A stretch of DNA of 43,764 nt from Bacteroidales bacterium (lineage in GTDB: Bacteria; Bacteroidota; Bacteroidia; Bacteroidales; JAAUTT01), in the NCBI GenBank assembly GCA_025350365.1, contig JANXXY010000224.1, positions 1 to 43,764 on the forward strand, read 5' to 3'. The translations under genes were made by a program, and so were the position numbers. This document shows positions 33,087 to 42,410 of the stretch, one piece after another (the first letter of the stretch is position 1; each line of letters starts with the position of its first letter). The notes beneath the pieces were generated by a model. It was not told the DNA's origin. It saw nothing but the letters and a program-made list of their open reading frames with translations, and did no database searches.

Positions 33087-35702
33087 ATGCCGGTAAAGGT
33101 GAACTATATCCTTGATAACGCAAAAGCTCGGGCTGTAATAATCGGAGTGGCAGTGAGCATTGTTGTTCCTGTTATTGCATGGATGATGGATATCATTGTG
33201 GCCGGCCGGATGCTGAGCTTAACAACTCTATTGCAAATACATATCAATCATCCGAGTCTGTTTTTTGTTGATTTAATACCAATTGCTTCCGGAATAATTA
33301 TCTATTTTATAATAAGTATTCGGGAAAAGGATAAGGACTTCTACGAGGGAAAAATCATTAAAAGAGATCACCGCATTAATAAAAACGCCTCATTCGCAAA
33401 ACAAATAGGTGAAGGAGATTATACCAGCCCGTTTGAACCATCGGGTAGTGACGATGCATTAGGCGAATCGTTGCTTTTAATGCGCGATAACCTGATTTTA
33501 AATACCCGCAAAGAAGCTGAACAGAGCTGGATTGCTGCAGGAAAGGAACAAATTTCGAATGTGCTTCGAATTCATAACAAAATTGACGTTCTGGCAAATG
33601 AGACATTGGTTTCACTTACAAAATATATCAATGCCGTTCAGGGCGCATTCTATTTGTTTGAATCGGATAGACAGGTGCTTATAAATATTGCCACTTATGC
33701 TTTTAACCGTAAAAAATTTGTAAATCAGGAGTTTCAGGTAGGTGAGGGGCTGATAGGTGAGTGTGCCTATGAAATGGATCTTATTTATCGTACCGAAATA
33801 CCTGAAGATTATGTTACTATCACCTCGGGTATTTTAGGTGACAAGCGGCCAAAAACAATTCTAATTGTGCCCTTGGTATCAGACGAAAACCTGCAAGGTG
33901 TTATAGAATTTGCGTTTTTACTCGATGAGCTTCCTGCTCTAACGCTTCATTTTATGAAGGAGTTAGGAGAAATTATTGCTCGCACAATTTTTAACCTTCG
34001 TGTAAACGAAAAAACCGAACGTTTGCTTGAGGAGTCGCGCCAAATGACGGGTGAACTTATGGAGAACGAAGAACAACTGCGGCAAAGTGCGGAAGAAATG
34101 CGTGCTACTCAGGAAGAACTACAACGCTCCAACGAAAAACTCGAAGGCCAAATTAACGAAGTCGAAAATGCCCAAAAACGTCTTCATTCGCTTCTCCAAA
34201 ATGCATCCGAAATTATTTTTATTTACGATGAAAGTTTAAATCTGGCATATATTAGTCCTTCAGTTTCCGGCATTTTGGGATTTACACCCGATGAGATGAT
34301 GAAAGGTAAGGATTTTGACCGTCTTACCCGCAAGGGTGAAGTTGAACTCCGGTCCATGTTTAGCCGCTTGCTTGAAAGGCCGGCCGAACCTATTACAATC
34401 CAGTACACTTACATGAAAAAGGATGGACAAAAAATTTTCCTCGAAACTACGGGAAGAAACCTTTTGGCCGACCCTGCACTTCATGGAATCATCCTAAATT
34501 CGCAGGATATAACCGAACGAAAACGAGCAGAAAAAGAAGAGCGGATGAAAAGCAAAATGCAATCCCTCTCTGAGAACTCTCTCGATTTGATTATACGATT
34601 AAATATGCATGGTATGTTTTTCTATGCCAATCCGGTAGTTGAAGATTATATTGGCATAAAAAGTTCTGAAATTTTGAATAAAACTATTCAGGATACTGAG
34701 ATGCCGCCAAATTTGCTTTCCTATTTTCAAACAACCCTCATAGAAGTTAAAGCCTCCCCGCAAAAACGGAATAATCAGATTTCCATTTCAATTCAACTTG
34801 GCGAAAAGATGGCAGAAAGAATCATTAGTCTTGATGCCATACCGGAATTTAATGAAAATGAGCTGGAAACTATATTATTTGTTGGTCATGATATAACTGA
34901 GGCTAAACGTATTGAATTAGAAATTGCCGATAAAAATAGGAAGATCGAGGATAGCATCAACTATGCTCAGCGCATCCAGTCCGCCATTCTTCCCGATAAT
35001 GCATTTATTCGCGATTACCTGCCAAAATCGTTTATTTTTTACAAACCACGCGATGTTGTCAGCGGAGATTTTCCATGGTTCTTTAAACGCGATGATACTT
35101 TATATATTGCAGTAGTGGATTGCACAGGTCACGGTGTGCCCGGCGCGTTGCTTTCATTTGTTGGTTATTTTATTCTTAATAATGTAGTTGACCATGAACG
35201 GGATTATACCGCTGCCGAAGTTTGCGATCTGTTACATAATGGAGTACGTCAAACACTTAAGCAAAATCGCGAAGATGCTCAAGGTCGTGACGGCATGGAT
35301 ATCGCCCTGGTGAAATATAACCCGAAGAAAAACGAAATACATTATGCCGGCGCTCATCGCCCTCTATATTTCTTACGTAATGGTGAATTGACCGAATATA
35401 AGGGTGACAGAAAAGCTATCGGTGGTATCCCTTTGGGGAGTAAACCTGAAAAGAACTTCACTAATTATGTTATTCCCGTGGAAACTGGTGATAAAGTGTT
35501 TTTCTTCTCCGATGGTTTAACTGATCAACTGGGAGGTACCGAATTTAAAAAGTTTTCACCGGCACGCGTGCGGGATATGATCTCACAAAATTCAAATAAT
35601 ACAATGGAAGACTATCATCAATTATTTGATAAAGATTTTTTTGCATGGAAGGGTAACGAAAAGCAAATAGATGATGTTTTATTAATCGGAATAGAATTTT
35701 AA
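33087..35702 (+). CDS. SiaA-like PP2C/SpoIIE serine phosphatase with GAF and PAS domains
   Basis: Parts in order: two transmembrane helices (about 17-37 and 58-78); a HAMP-like linker; a GAF domain (about 165-300, PEDYVTITSGILG); a coiled coil (about 305-365); two PAS domains (about 367-490 and 495-615); and a SpoIIE-type PP2C domain (about 630-871). The metal-binding acidic residues lie in PRDVVSGDF, VVDCTGHGVPGA, FSDGLTD and KQIDDVLLIG. It should dephosphorylate a serine or threonine of a partner protein. The SiaB- and SiaC-like genes just downstream make the SiaC homologue the probable substrate. It is 871 residues and translated in the run that starts at cheB. Confidence 0.9.
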   Translation: MPVKVNYILDNAKARAVIIGVAVSIVVPVIAWMMDIIVAGRMLSLTTLLQIHINHPSLFFVDLIPIASGIIIYFIISIREKDKDFYEGKIIKRDHRINKNASFAKQIGEGDYTSPFEPSGSDDALGESLLLMRDNLILNTRKEAEQSWIAAGKEQISNVLRIHNKIDVLANETLVSLTKYINAVQGAFYLFESDRQVLINIATYAFNRKKFVNQEFQVGEGLIGECAYEMDLIYRTEIPEDYVTITSGILGDKRPKTILIVPLVSDENLQGVIEFAFLLDELPALTLHFMKELGEIIARTIFNLRVNEKTERLLEESRQMTGELMENEEQLRQSAEEMRATQEELQRSNEKLEGQINEVENAQKRLHSLLQNASEIIFIYDESLNLAYISPSVSGILGFTPDEMMKGKDFDRLTRKGEVELRSMFSRLLERPAEPITIQYTYMKKDGQKIFLETTGRNLLADPALHGIILNSQDITERKRAEKEERMKSKMQSLSENSLDLIIRLNMHGMFFYANPVVEDYIGIKSSEILNKTIQDTEMPPNLLSYFQTTLIEVKASPQKRNNQISISIQLGEKMAERIISLDAIPEFNENELETILFVGHDITEAKRIELEIADKNRKIEDSINYAQRIQSAILPDNAFIRDYLPKSFIFYKPRDVVSGDFPWFFKRDDTLYIAVVDCTGHGVPGALLSFVGYFILNNVVDHERDYTAAEVCDLLHNGVRQTLKQNREDAQGRDGMDIALVKYNPKKNEIHYAGAHRPLYFLRNGELTEYKGDRKAIGGIPLGSKPEKNFTNYVIPVETGDKVFFFSDGLTDQLGGTEFKKFSPARVRDMISQNSNNTMEDYHQLFDKDFFAWKGNEKQIDDVLLIGIEF

Positions 35703-35732
35703 TTTTACTCTTAAACTAATACTTTAACTGAT

Positions 35733-36317
35733 ATGGGCACAAATGAAAAGAAGGATGTAAGAGGATTCCTCGAATTTGTATATGAGTTTTATAAATCAAT
35801 GAAGGAACATGAGATTACGCTGGTATACGAGGGTGAAATAACACACCAAATAACAAAAGCCTTCACTTCTCTTACCGAATCTAATATGGCAAAAGAAGAA
35901 GAGTCTAATTTAGTTCAAAAAAAGGTTTTTCATGTGATGGTTGAATGTTTACAAAATATCAGCAAACACGCCGATGATTATGGCGCTAACGATTATTTGT
36001 TTTCCGGAAGAGGCATATTTTTAGTTTCGAAAGGGAAAGATGAGTATTCCGTTACTACAGGCAACGCAATTGACCACACCCGTATGCCGGAATTGAAACG
36101 TATGCTTGAACAAGTAAATAGTCTGGATAAAGAAGAACTTACCGAACTTTACAAGAAACAGATTAAGGAAGGCAGATTGTCCGATAAGGGAGGTGCCGGA
36201 TTAGGCTTTATTGATATTAAGCGGAAAACCGGGCGTAATCTTGAGTATCACTTTTTGCCTATAAACGATGTCTCATCGTTCTTTTTATTAACATCAACTA
36301 TTTCACGAAATGCTTAA
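35733..36317 (+). CDS. SiaB-like protein kinase (DUF6272)
   Basis: The 194-residue protein has the GHKL/HATPase-like fold of SiaB kinases. The N-box is ECLQNISKHAD (with N75) and the glycine-rich loop is DKGGAGLGFIDIKRK (151-165). In Pseudomonas aeruginosa SiaB phosphorylates SiaC, opposing the phosphatase SiaA. Here it lies between a SiaA-like phosphatase (30 bp upstream) and a SiaC-like protein (24 bp downstream), the same order as in that operon. The assignment to the family rests on motif pattern and context. Confidence 0.85.
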   Translation: MGTNEKKDVRGFLEFVYEFYKSMKEHEITLVYEGEITHQITKAFTSLTESNMAKEEESNLVQKKVFHVMVECLQNISKHADDYGANDYLFSGRGIFLVSKGKDEYSVTTGNAIDHTRMPELKRMLEQVNSLDKEELTELYKKQIKEGRLSDKGGAGLGFIDIKRKTGRNLEYHFLPINDVSSFFLLTSTISRNA

Positions 36318-36341
36318 TGCTTAAATAATAATATTGAAGCT

Positions 36342-36719
36342 ATGGAAGTTTTCAAAATTTTGGGTACTGACGATACCCCTGGTGTAACGCTGGATGCGGC
36401 TAACGACATATTTGAAATTTCAGGTCGGTCGCTACCGGAGGATGTAAATGCATTTTACAAACCTATTATTGATTGGATGGATAAGTACAACTTGGCTCCA
36501 AAAGCAAAAACCATCTTTTATTTCAGATTGGTTTATTTTAATACTGCTTCGTCAAAGATGTTACTCGATGTTCTTATGAAATTGGAGGAACTCTATAAAT
36601 CAGGGAATGATGTTGTTGTTCGGTGGCAATATCCTGATGATGACGAAGATATGAAAGAGGCTGGCGAGGAATATGCTGACATTGTTGACGTTCCATTCGA
36701 GCAAATTGAAATATCCTGA
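36342..36719 (+). CDS. SiaC-like regulatory phosphoprotein (DUF1987)
   Basis: The 125-residue protein has the DUF1987 pattern: GVTLDAANDIFEISGRSLPE at 14-33, then LVYFNTASSKMLLDVLMKLE. The phosphorylated threonine of P. aeruginosa SiaC is T68; here T68 lies in YFNTASS. The unphosphorylated form would bind a target and change its activity. In Pseudomonas that target is the diguanylate cyclase SiaD, but no GGDEF protein is encoded in this window. The C-terminus is highly acidic (DDDEDMKEAGEE). It follows the SiaB-like gene closely and precedes the ABC transporter gene by 114 bp. Confidence 0.88.
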   Translation: MEVFKILGTDDTPGVTLDAANDIFEISGRSLPEDVNAFYKPIIDWMDKYNLAPKAKTIFYFRLVYFNTASSKMLLDVLMKLEELYKSGNDVVVRWQYPDDDEDMKEAGEEYADIVDVPFEQIEIS

Positions 36720-36833
36720 TTTGTATCCTGTGGGCACTTCAATTGGCCTATACCAACGAAAACTGTATAATCATAATCAATCAAATGTGCCAGAGCCCCG
36801 ATATATATGGCTTTTCATCAGTAATATAATTTT

Positions 36834-39800
36834 ATGAGTGAAGAGATTTTAAAAGCGTTAATGCAACTGTTTGCGATTATTGCTAAACAGGACGAGGGTG
36901 TGGAACTTAGCGAGCGTGAGTACGTTAAAACCTTTTTGACCCTTCAACTGAGTGATGAAGCCGTAAACGAATATTTGATTCTGTTTGATAGTTTTGCAGG
37001 TCTTGATAAAACTGTTGACGAAAACGGTGTTGAGATTGCAAGGAAAAAACTGACTTCTGTTAAAGATTCGGTTCGTATTCTGGGTATTTGTAAAAAAATC
37101 AACAAAACACTTACTCAGGAACAAAAAGTAGTAGTCTTGGTTCGACTTTTTGAGTTGGTAAATGCGGACCGTAAATTTACCGATCAGCGAATGGCTATCA
37201 TCAATACGGTGGCCGAAGTTTTTAATCTTCCCAGAGAAGAATTTAAAAGCATTGAGACTTTTGTAGTTAAAAACCGACCTGAAGCGCTTGATCAACCTGA
37301 TGTTTTAGTTATTGCCGATAAGCCTGTTGTAAACCTGCAAAGTAAATTTATTCTCACTGAAAAACTTGACGGCAACCTCTATATTCTCAGGATTGCCAGT
37401 GTTGATCTGTATTTTCTGAAATATACAGGGCATGAAGATCTATTTTTGAATGGCCTCGGAATTACCAATAGACGCATCTATTTATACGCCAGCGGAAGTG
37501 CCGTAAAAATGCCTAAAGGAAAGCCGGTTTATTACAGTGATGTTGTAGCGCACTACCTTGCTGATATTACTTCGAACAAAATATCATTCGAAGTGAATAA
37601 CCTCGAATTTCGATTCCCTAATGGAAATATTGGACTGCGAAACGTTAGCTTTTCTGAAGGTCAGGGAAAACTGATTGGTATTATGGGAGCCAGTGGAGCA
37701 GGTAAAACTACGTTGTTGAATGTATTATGCGGAACGGAGTTACCTTACAAAGGAGAAGTGATTATTAACGGTCACAATCTTCATAAAGAGAAAGATAAAG
37801 TGGAGGGAGTTATTGGTCTTATTCCTCAGGACGACCTTTTAATCGAAGAATTAACCGTTTTTGAAAATCTATATTATAACGCAAAACTGTGTTTTAAGAA
37901 CCAAACTGAAGAACAGATTAACGAACGTGTCGTTCGAACACTTTCAAGTCTTGGACTTTTAGAACGTAAGGATCTCAAAGTCGGATCGCCACTGAACAAA
38001 ACCATTAGTGGTGGACAACGGAAACGCTTGAATATCGCGCTTGAATTAATTCGCGAACCGTCTATCTTGTTTGTTGATGAGCCTACCTCCGGACTTTCGT
38101 CGAGAGATTCCGAAAACGTGATGGACTTATTACGGGAACTTGCATTGAAAGGAAAACTTATTTTTGTAGTAATTCACCAGCCGTCGTCGGAAATTTATAA
38201 GATGTTCGACAAAATGATTATCCTGGATACGGGAGGATACCTAATATATTATGGCAACCCAGTTGAAGCTGTGATGTATTTTAAAAGAATTGACGCTCAA
38301 ATTAACAGCAATGTAGGAGAGTGTCCCGTTTGTGGAAATGTGAATCCCGAACTTATTTTTAACATTATTGAAGCCAAGGTTGTTGACGAGTTTGGCAGGT
38401 ATACTGATAAACGCAAAGTACAACCGCCGAAATGGGAGGGATTTTACTCTGAAAATTTTCATCCTGAAAAGATGCAGGTAATCAGCGAGGATCCGCCAAA
38501 ATCATTAAATATCCCAAACTGGATCAACCAGATTAAGATTTATACAGTTCGTGATTTTGTTTCTAAAATAAGCAATACCCAATATATATCGCTTAATCTT
38601 CTGGATGCTCCCCTGCTGGGATTAATTCTTGCATATGTTATCAGGTATATTTCCGACCCGGGTTCGGATGTGTATATTTTTAGAGAAAATGAAAATATTC
38701 CGGTTTATATTTTCATGAGTCTCATTGTGGCTTTGTTTCTGGGCTTAATCGTTAGTGCCGAAGAAATATTTCGCGATCGTAAAATACTCAAACGCGAAGG
38801 TTTTCTTAATTTGAGCCGTTCAAGCTATCTATTATCTAAAATATTTATATTATTAGTAATTAGCGCTATACAAAGTTTAACATTTGTACTTATTGCGAAC
38901 TCAATTCTGGGAATTAACGGAATGTATTTTACGTACTGGTTTGCCCTATTCACTACGGCTGCTTTTGCTAACATGTTAGGGTTAAATGTTTCAGCTTCAT
39001 TTAATTCAGCTGTAACTATATATATTCTTATTCCACTGCTTATGATCCCTATGATGATCCTAAGCGGGGCAATGTTTCGTTTTGATAAACTTAACCGTAA
39101 TGTTGGTAGTGTGGATAAGGTTCCTCTGTTGGCTGAAATAATGGTAACTCGTTGGGCTTATGAGGCCTTGGTGGTTCATCAATTTAAAGACAATCAATTT
39201 GAAAAAGCATTTTACGATATTGAGAAACGTGAAAGCAACGCTGATTTTAAACAGGTGCATCTTATACCCGAACTTCAAAAACGACTGGACGATTGCAACG
39301 CTGAATTCTCAAAGTTTGGAAAAATAGAGAAAACCAATGTTCAGCTTGATGTTCTAAAGAACGAAATATCCAAAGAATTGATGATTAATATGGATCTTCC
39401 ATTTAAAAATGCAGATGGAATAATAGCTGAAAAATATAGTGCCAGGATGGCTAAAGCATTACAATCTTTTATTGATAGAATGAAAGCTGATTATTCAGGG
39501 AAATTTATGCAAGCCAACAAAGAAAAGGAAGATAAAATAAATAGAGAACTTAAAAAGGATCCTGAAAGATATAAGCAGTATAAAAACGTGTACCATAACG
39601 AAAATTTGTCGGATTTGGTGCGGAAAGTGCTTGAAAAAAATAAAATATTAGAATATAATCACGAATTGGTTCAGCAGGTAGATCCAATTTATATGGATCC
39701 TACCATTCGGGGACCTTTAAGTTTGCGATCTCATTTTTTTGCCCCTCGCAAACCATTTTTTGGCGTTTATTATGATACATACTGGTACAATATGATTGTA

Positions 39801-39908
39801 GTATGGTTATTTACTGTCATTCTTTATCTGGCTCTCTATTACGAGTGGTTTTTAAGATTTATGAATATGTTCGGAAAACTTAAACTTAAAAAGGAAAGTT
39901 CAGAATAA
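36834..39908 (+). CDS. ABCG-type ABC transporter with an N-terminal TerB-like helical domain
   Basis: Parts: an N-terminal all-helical, acidic domain (about 1-150) resembling the TerB/DUF533 fold; a linker of beta character (about 160-250); an ATPase domain with Walker A GASGAGKTTLL (about 285-295), signature ISGGQRKR (about 391) and Walker B ILFVDEPTSG (about 411); a CPVCG motif; and a membrane domain from about 580. A long coiled, charged loop (about 795-960) precedes the last transmembrane helix. Half-transporter architecture of the ABCG/White type suggests it works as a dimer. The substrate is unknown. It follows the SiaC-like gene and probably belongs to the cluster. Confidence 0.85.
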   Translation: MSEEILKALMQLFAIIAKQDEGVELSEREYVKTFLTLQLSDEAVNEYLILFDSFAGLDKTVDENGVEIARKKLTSVKDSVRILGICKKINKTLTQEQKVVVLVRLFELVNADRKFTDQRMAIINTVAEVFNLPREEFKSIETFVVKNRPEALDQPDVLVIADKPVVNLQSKFILTEKLDGNLYILRIASVDLYFLKYTGHEDLFLNGLGITNRRIYLYASGSAVKMPKGKPVYYSDVVAHYLADITSNKISFEVNNLEFRFPNGNIGLRNVSFSEGQGKLIGIMGASGAGKTTLLNVLCGTELPYKGEVIINGHNLHKEKDKVEGVIGLIPQDDLLIEELTVFENLYYNAKLCFKNQTEEQINERVVRTLSSLGLLERKDLKVGSPLNKTISGGQRKRLNIALELIREPSILFVDEPTSGLSSRDSENVMDLLRELALKGKLIFVVIHQPSSEIYKMFDKMIILDTGGYLIYYGNPVEAVMYFKRIDAQINSNVGECPVCGNVNPELIFNIIEAKVVDEFGRYTDKRKVQPPKWEGFYSENFHPEKMQVISEDPPKSLNIPNWINQIKIYTVRDFVSKISNTQYISLNLLDAPLLGLILAYVIRYISDPGSDVYIFRENENIPVYIFMSLIVALFLGLIVSAEEIFRDRKILKREGFLNLSRSSYLLSKIFILLVISAIQSLTFVLIANSILGINGMYFTYWFALFTTAAFANMLGLNVSASFNSAVTIYILIPLLMIPMMILSGAMFRFDKLNRNVGSVDKVPLLAEIMVTRWAYEALVVHQFKDNQFEKAFYDIEKRESNADFKQVHLIPELQKRLDDCNAEFSKFGKIEKTNVQLDVLKNEISKELMINMDLPFKNADGIIAEKYSARMAKALQSFIDRMKADYSGKFMQANKEKEDKINRELKKDPERYKQYKNVYHNENLSDLVRKVLEKNKILEYNHELVQQVDPIYMDPTIRGPLSLRSHFFAPRKPFFGVYYDTYWYNMIVVWLFTVILYLALYYEWFLRFMNMFGKLKLKKESSE

Positions 39909-39962
39909 TTACTAAATTTGTATAAACAGCAATCAAACAAACAATAATCTAATTATGCTGCT

Positions 39963-40865
39963 ATGATTAAGAGACTGACTTATTTATTTTTATGTAGTGT
40001 ATTTGTGTTTTATTCATGCAAATCCGGAGTTAAGAAAAGCAAAGGAGAATTTGGAGAAAATGATAGTATAAAAGCAGATAGCGCCTTGCCGGTTTCAAAA
40101 GAAGCAATGGCTGATCTCGTACAAAATATTTCATCTCCCATTGAAATGGCAGCTTTAATTAAGAGTCTGGGCGTGCCCTTTTCACAAAAATATTTAGCCC
40201 CTACAAACCATCTTGATAACTTTAACACAAATACCTCAAAGGCTGTTAATTTAGGCATTTTTGGAGCCGACCTTGGATATATAAACATGTATAGTAAAAC
40301 GTCAACTGTTCTTTCGTATATCTCAGCAGTTAAAACATTGGCTGATGGGATTAACGTAGGTCAATTTTTTGATTTTACTACGCTAAAAAGGCTGGCCACA
40401 AATAACGAAAATATTGATTCGTTAATGTATATTTCCATACATAGTTTTAATGTAATGGATGAGTATTTGCGTAAAAACAACCGCAGTAACCTCAGCGCTC
40501 TTATGATTGCAGGCGTTTATATTGAGGGGTTGTATCTTATGACTCAGGTAGCAAAAGAAAAACCTAATAAAAAATTGGCAGAAAGCATTGGAGACCAAAA
40601 AATTATTTTTGAACAGATGTTACTGATTTTGAAAAACTATCAGAAGGATCCTTATTTTAAAGATTTTATTGCCAATATGGAAACGCTTAAAAAGGAGTTT
40701 TCGGAAATTAAAATAACCATCGAAATGGGTGAACCTAAATCAGTTGAAAAAAATGGAATGCTTACTATTATTCAAACATCAAAAAGTACTGTTCATATTA
40801 CGGATGAACAGTTAAAGAGAATTATATCTCAAACTGAAATAATTAGAAATAAGCTGATTAAGTAA
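39963..40865 (+). CDS. Lipoprotein of unknown function
   Basis: The signal peptide MIKRLTYLFLCSVFVFYSC ends in a lipobox with C19 as the lipidated residue. The 281-residue mature part is helical and has no domain I recognise. It contains GIFGADLGYINMYSKTST, which looks like a well-conserved core of a Bacteroidota-specific family. It lies 54 bp after the ABC transporter gene in the same direction, so an accessory role to the transporter is possible. That is inferred from position only. Confidence 0.7.
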   Translation: MIKRLTYLFLCSVFVFYSCKSGVKKSKGEFGENDSIKADSALPVSKEAMADLVQNISSPIEMAALIKSLGVPFSQKYLAPTNHLDNFNTNTSKAVNLGIFGADLGYINMYSKTSTVLSYISAVKTLADGINVGQFFDFTTLKRLATNNENIDSLMYISIHSFNVMDEYLRKNNRSNLSALMIAGVYIEGLYLMTQVAKEKPNKKLAESIGDQKIIFEQMLLILKNYQKDPYFKDFIANMETLKKEFSEIKITIEMGEPKSVEKNGMLTIIQTSKSTVHITDEQLKRIISQTEIIRNKLIK

Positions 40866-40949
40866 TAAGTTGTAAATAAATCGCTCTGACATATTTTGTG
40901 GGTAAAGTGGTTTGAATATCTTTTATAAAATAATCAAAAAAAGTGTACA

Positions 40950-41393
40950 ATGAAGCATATAACATTCATCCTTGCGATTGTTTTCCTGTCAATAGGTTAT
41001 GCAGCAAACGCGCAAACTGAAGCGCAAAAAGTTGAAATTTGTTCAGGTACAGCCGGTCCTGATGCTTCTTATCTAAAAGATTTTGTTGTTGATTTACCTG
41101 CAGCTCAAGGAGATGAAAAAGCCCCTACTGCTAAATATTCTCTTATTCTTCAAAAGGATACTAAATATCGTATCACAATCTGCACTGATGACGATTCACC
41201 AGGGAAAGGATATGTACAACTTTTAGATACAAATTCGCTATTGGGAAGTTCCTTTAATCCACAGACTGGAAAGGAATACAAAGGATTTGACTTCGATTGT
41301 CAGAAAAGTAGTGTTTATCACATTTTTATCCAGTTTCAGGAAGGCAAGGCAGGTAAATCAATTGTAATTCTTTCGTTTATCAAAAAATTATAA
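40950..41393 (+). CDS. Small exported protein, unknown
   Basis: The 147-residue protein begins MKHITFILAIVFLSIGYAAN, a signal peptide cleaved after about residue 20 (AANAQ). The mature domain looks beta-rich with two cysteines that could pair (C31, C65 region and C113). I recognise no family. It follows the lipoprotein gene by 84 bp and is the last gene before a terminator at 41448, so it is the probable end of the transcript. Confidence 0.65.
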   Translation: MKHITFILAIVFLSIGYAANAQTEAQKVEICSGTAGPDASYLKDFVVDLPAAQGDEKAPTAKYSLILQKDTKYRITICTDDDSPGKGYVQLLDTNSLLGSSFNPQTGKEYKGFDFDCQKSSVYHIFIQFQEGKAGKSIVILSFIKKL

Positions 41394-41399
41394 ATATTA

Positions 41400-41411
41400 A
41401 AAGTCGTAAGT
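41400..41411 (+). repeat. Single AAGTCGTAAG repeat unit
   Basis: AAAGTCGTAAGT follows the stop codon of the exported-protein gene by 7 bp. It is the third site of the repeat seen in the nuoK/nuoL and nuoM/nuoN spacers. It is a short match and could be chance on its own; the other two sites support it. Confidence 0.4.
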
Positions 41412-41447
41412 AAACTGAAAACGGTAAAATTTTATTGAATAATTACA

Positions 41448-41478
41448 AAAGGTTGGTTCGGAGAGTCAACCTTTTTTT
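41448..41478 (+). terminator. Rho-independent terminator
   Basis: An 8-bp stem, AAAGGTTG (41448-41455) with CAACCTTT (41467-41474), encloses an 11-base loop and runs into a T tract. It follows the exported-protein gene by 54 bp and should end the signalling/transport transcript. The rest of the 266-bp gap up to 41659 is AT-rich with no visible gene. Confidence 0.75.
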
Positions 41479-41659
41479 ATTGCTTTGTATTCAGAAGCTT
41501 GATAGAGATTAACTTTTTTAATAGCTAAATAAAAAACAGAATGTCAGAAGGGCATCATTTTTGATATACATTTTTGTTTTTTAAGTAATAAGGCGTTGAG
41601 CAGAACAAAGCATTTCGTTTAGGTTTTGCTATATAAACGAAAATTTATAGTTTCATTAT

Positions 41660-42355
41660 ATGAGATCACAAAAGAAAATTGATATTGCTTACCTTGAGAA
41701 ATATCGGGGGATATTTTTCCAGATAGGAATTATCATTGTTCTTTGCATCGTTTTTTTTGCCATTGAATGGAATACCCAGCCATCCAAAAAAGAAAATGTT
41801 ATACAGGCAATGGATGAACCTGTTAAACAAATAATATTTACAGGCGAACAAATAAAGGAAATAAATACTCTTCCACAACCTTTGCAATTAGTGCCTTATG
41901 AGATAAAGGTAGTTGACAGTAATGTGCAAATTGATGATGAAATAAAGATAAATCCTAATTTTTCACAGGATTTTGTTATACGTCCAATTGAATTTTCTCC
42001 CAAAACTCAAAATGAGGAGAAAGTAAAAGACGATAAGGTATTTGTGATAGTTGAAGAAATGCCTTTATTCAATGGAGGCAATTCAAATACATTTAGAGAT
42101 TGGATTCAAAAAAACATCAAATATCCTGACATAGCCAGTGAAAACGGGATTAAAGGGAATGTACTCATTTCGTTTAGCATAAACAGCATCGGAGAAGTTT
42201 GTGATGTAAAGGTTCTTCGGGGCATTGATCCTTCATTAGACAAAGAAGCAGTTAGGATAATTTCTTCATCACCAAAATGGACACCGGGAAAACACAACGG
42301 TAAAAATGTTAAAGTTATATTTAACTTTAATGTAAGGTTCGTTTTGCAAAATTGA
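41660..42355 (+). CDS. TonB-family protein (energy transducer C-terminal domain)
   Basis: TonB proteins pass inner-membrane energy to outer-membrane receptors. This one has a cytoplasmic N-terminus, a single transmembrane helix (about 20-38), a polar linker (about 40-130) and a C-terminal TonB domain (about 135-231). The domain has the typical PLFNGGNSNTFRDWIQKNIK and YPDIASENGIKGNVLISF, ending NGKNVKVIFNFNVRF. The linker is short and not proline-rich. ExbB/ExbD are not next to it, and no TonB receptor gene is in the window, so the specific partner is unknown. Confidence 0.85.
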   Translation: MRSQKKIDIAYLEKYRGIFFQIGIIIVLCIVFFAIEWNTQPSKKENVIQAMDEPVKQIIFTGEQIKEINTLPQPLQLVPYEIKVVDSNVQIDDEIKINPNFSQDFVIRPIEFSPKTQNEEKVKDDKVFVIVEEMPLFNGGNSNTFRDWIQKNIKYPDIASENGIKGNVLISFSINSIGEVCDVKVLRGIDPSLDKEAVRIISSSPKWTPGKHNGKNVKVIFNFNVRFVLQN

Positions 42356-42410
42356 TTATTTTCGAATCTTTAACACTCATTAATTTGTTGATTGAATTTA
42401 ACAAAACTTT

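Noticed and set aside
36858-37295. Minus-strand open frame of about 145 codons within the ABC transporter's N-terminal region
   Set aside because: The opposite strand is the well-supported transporter frame; composition is that of a shadow frame and there is no start context.
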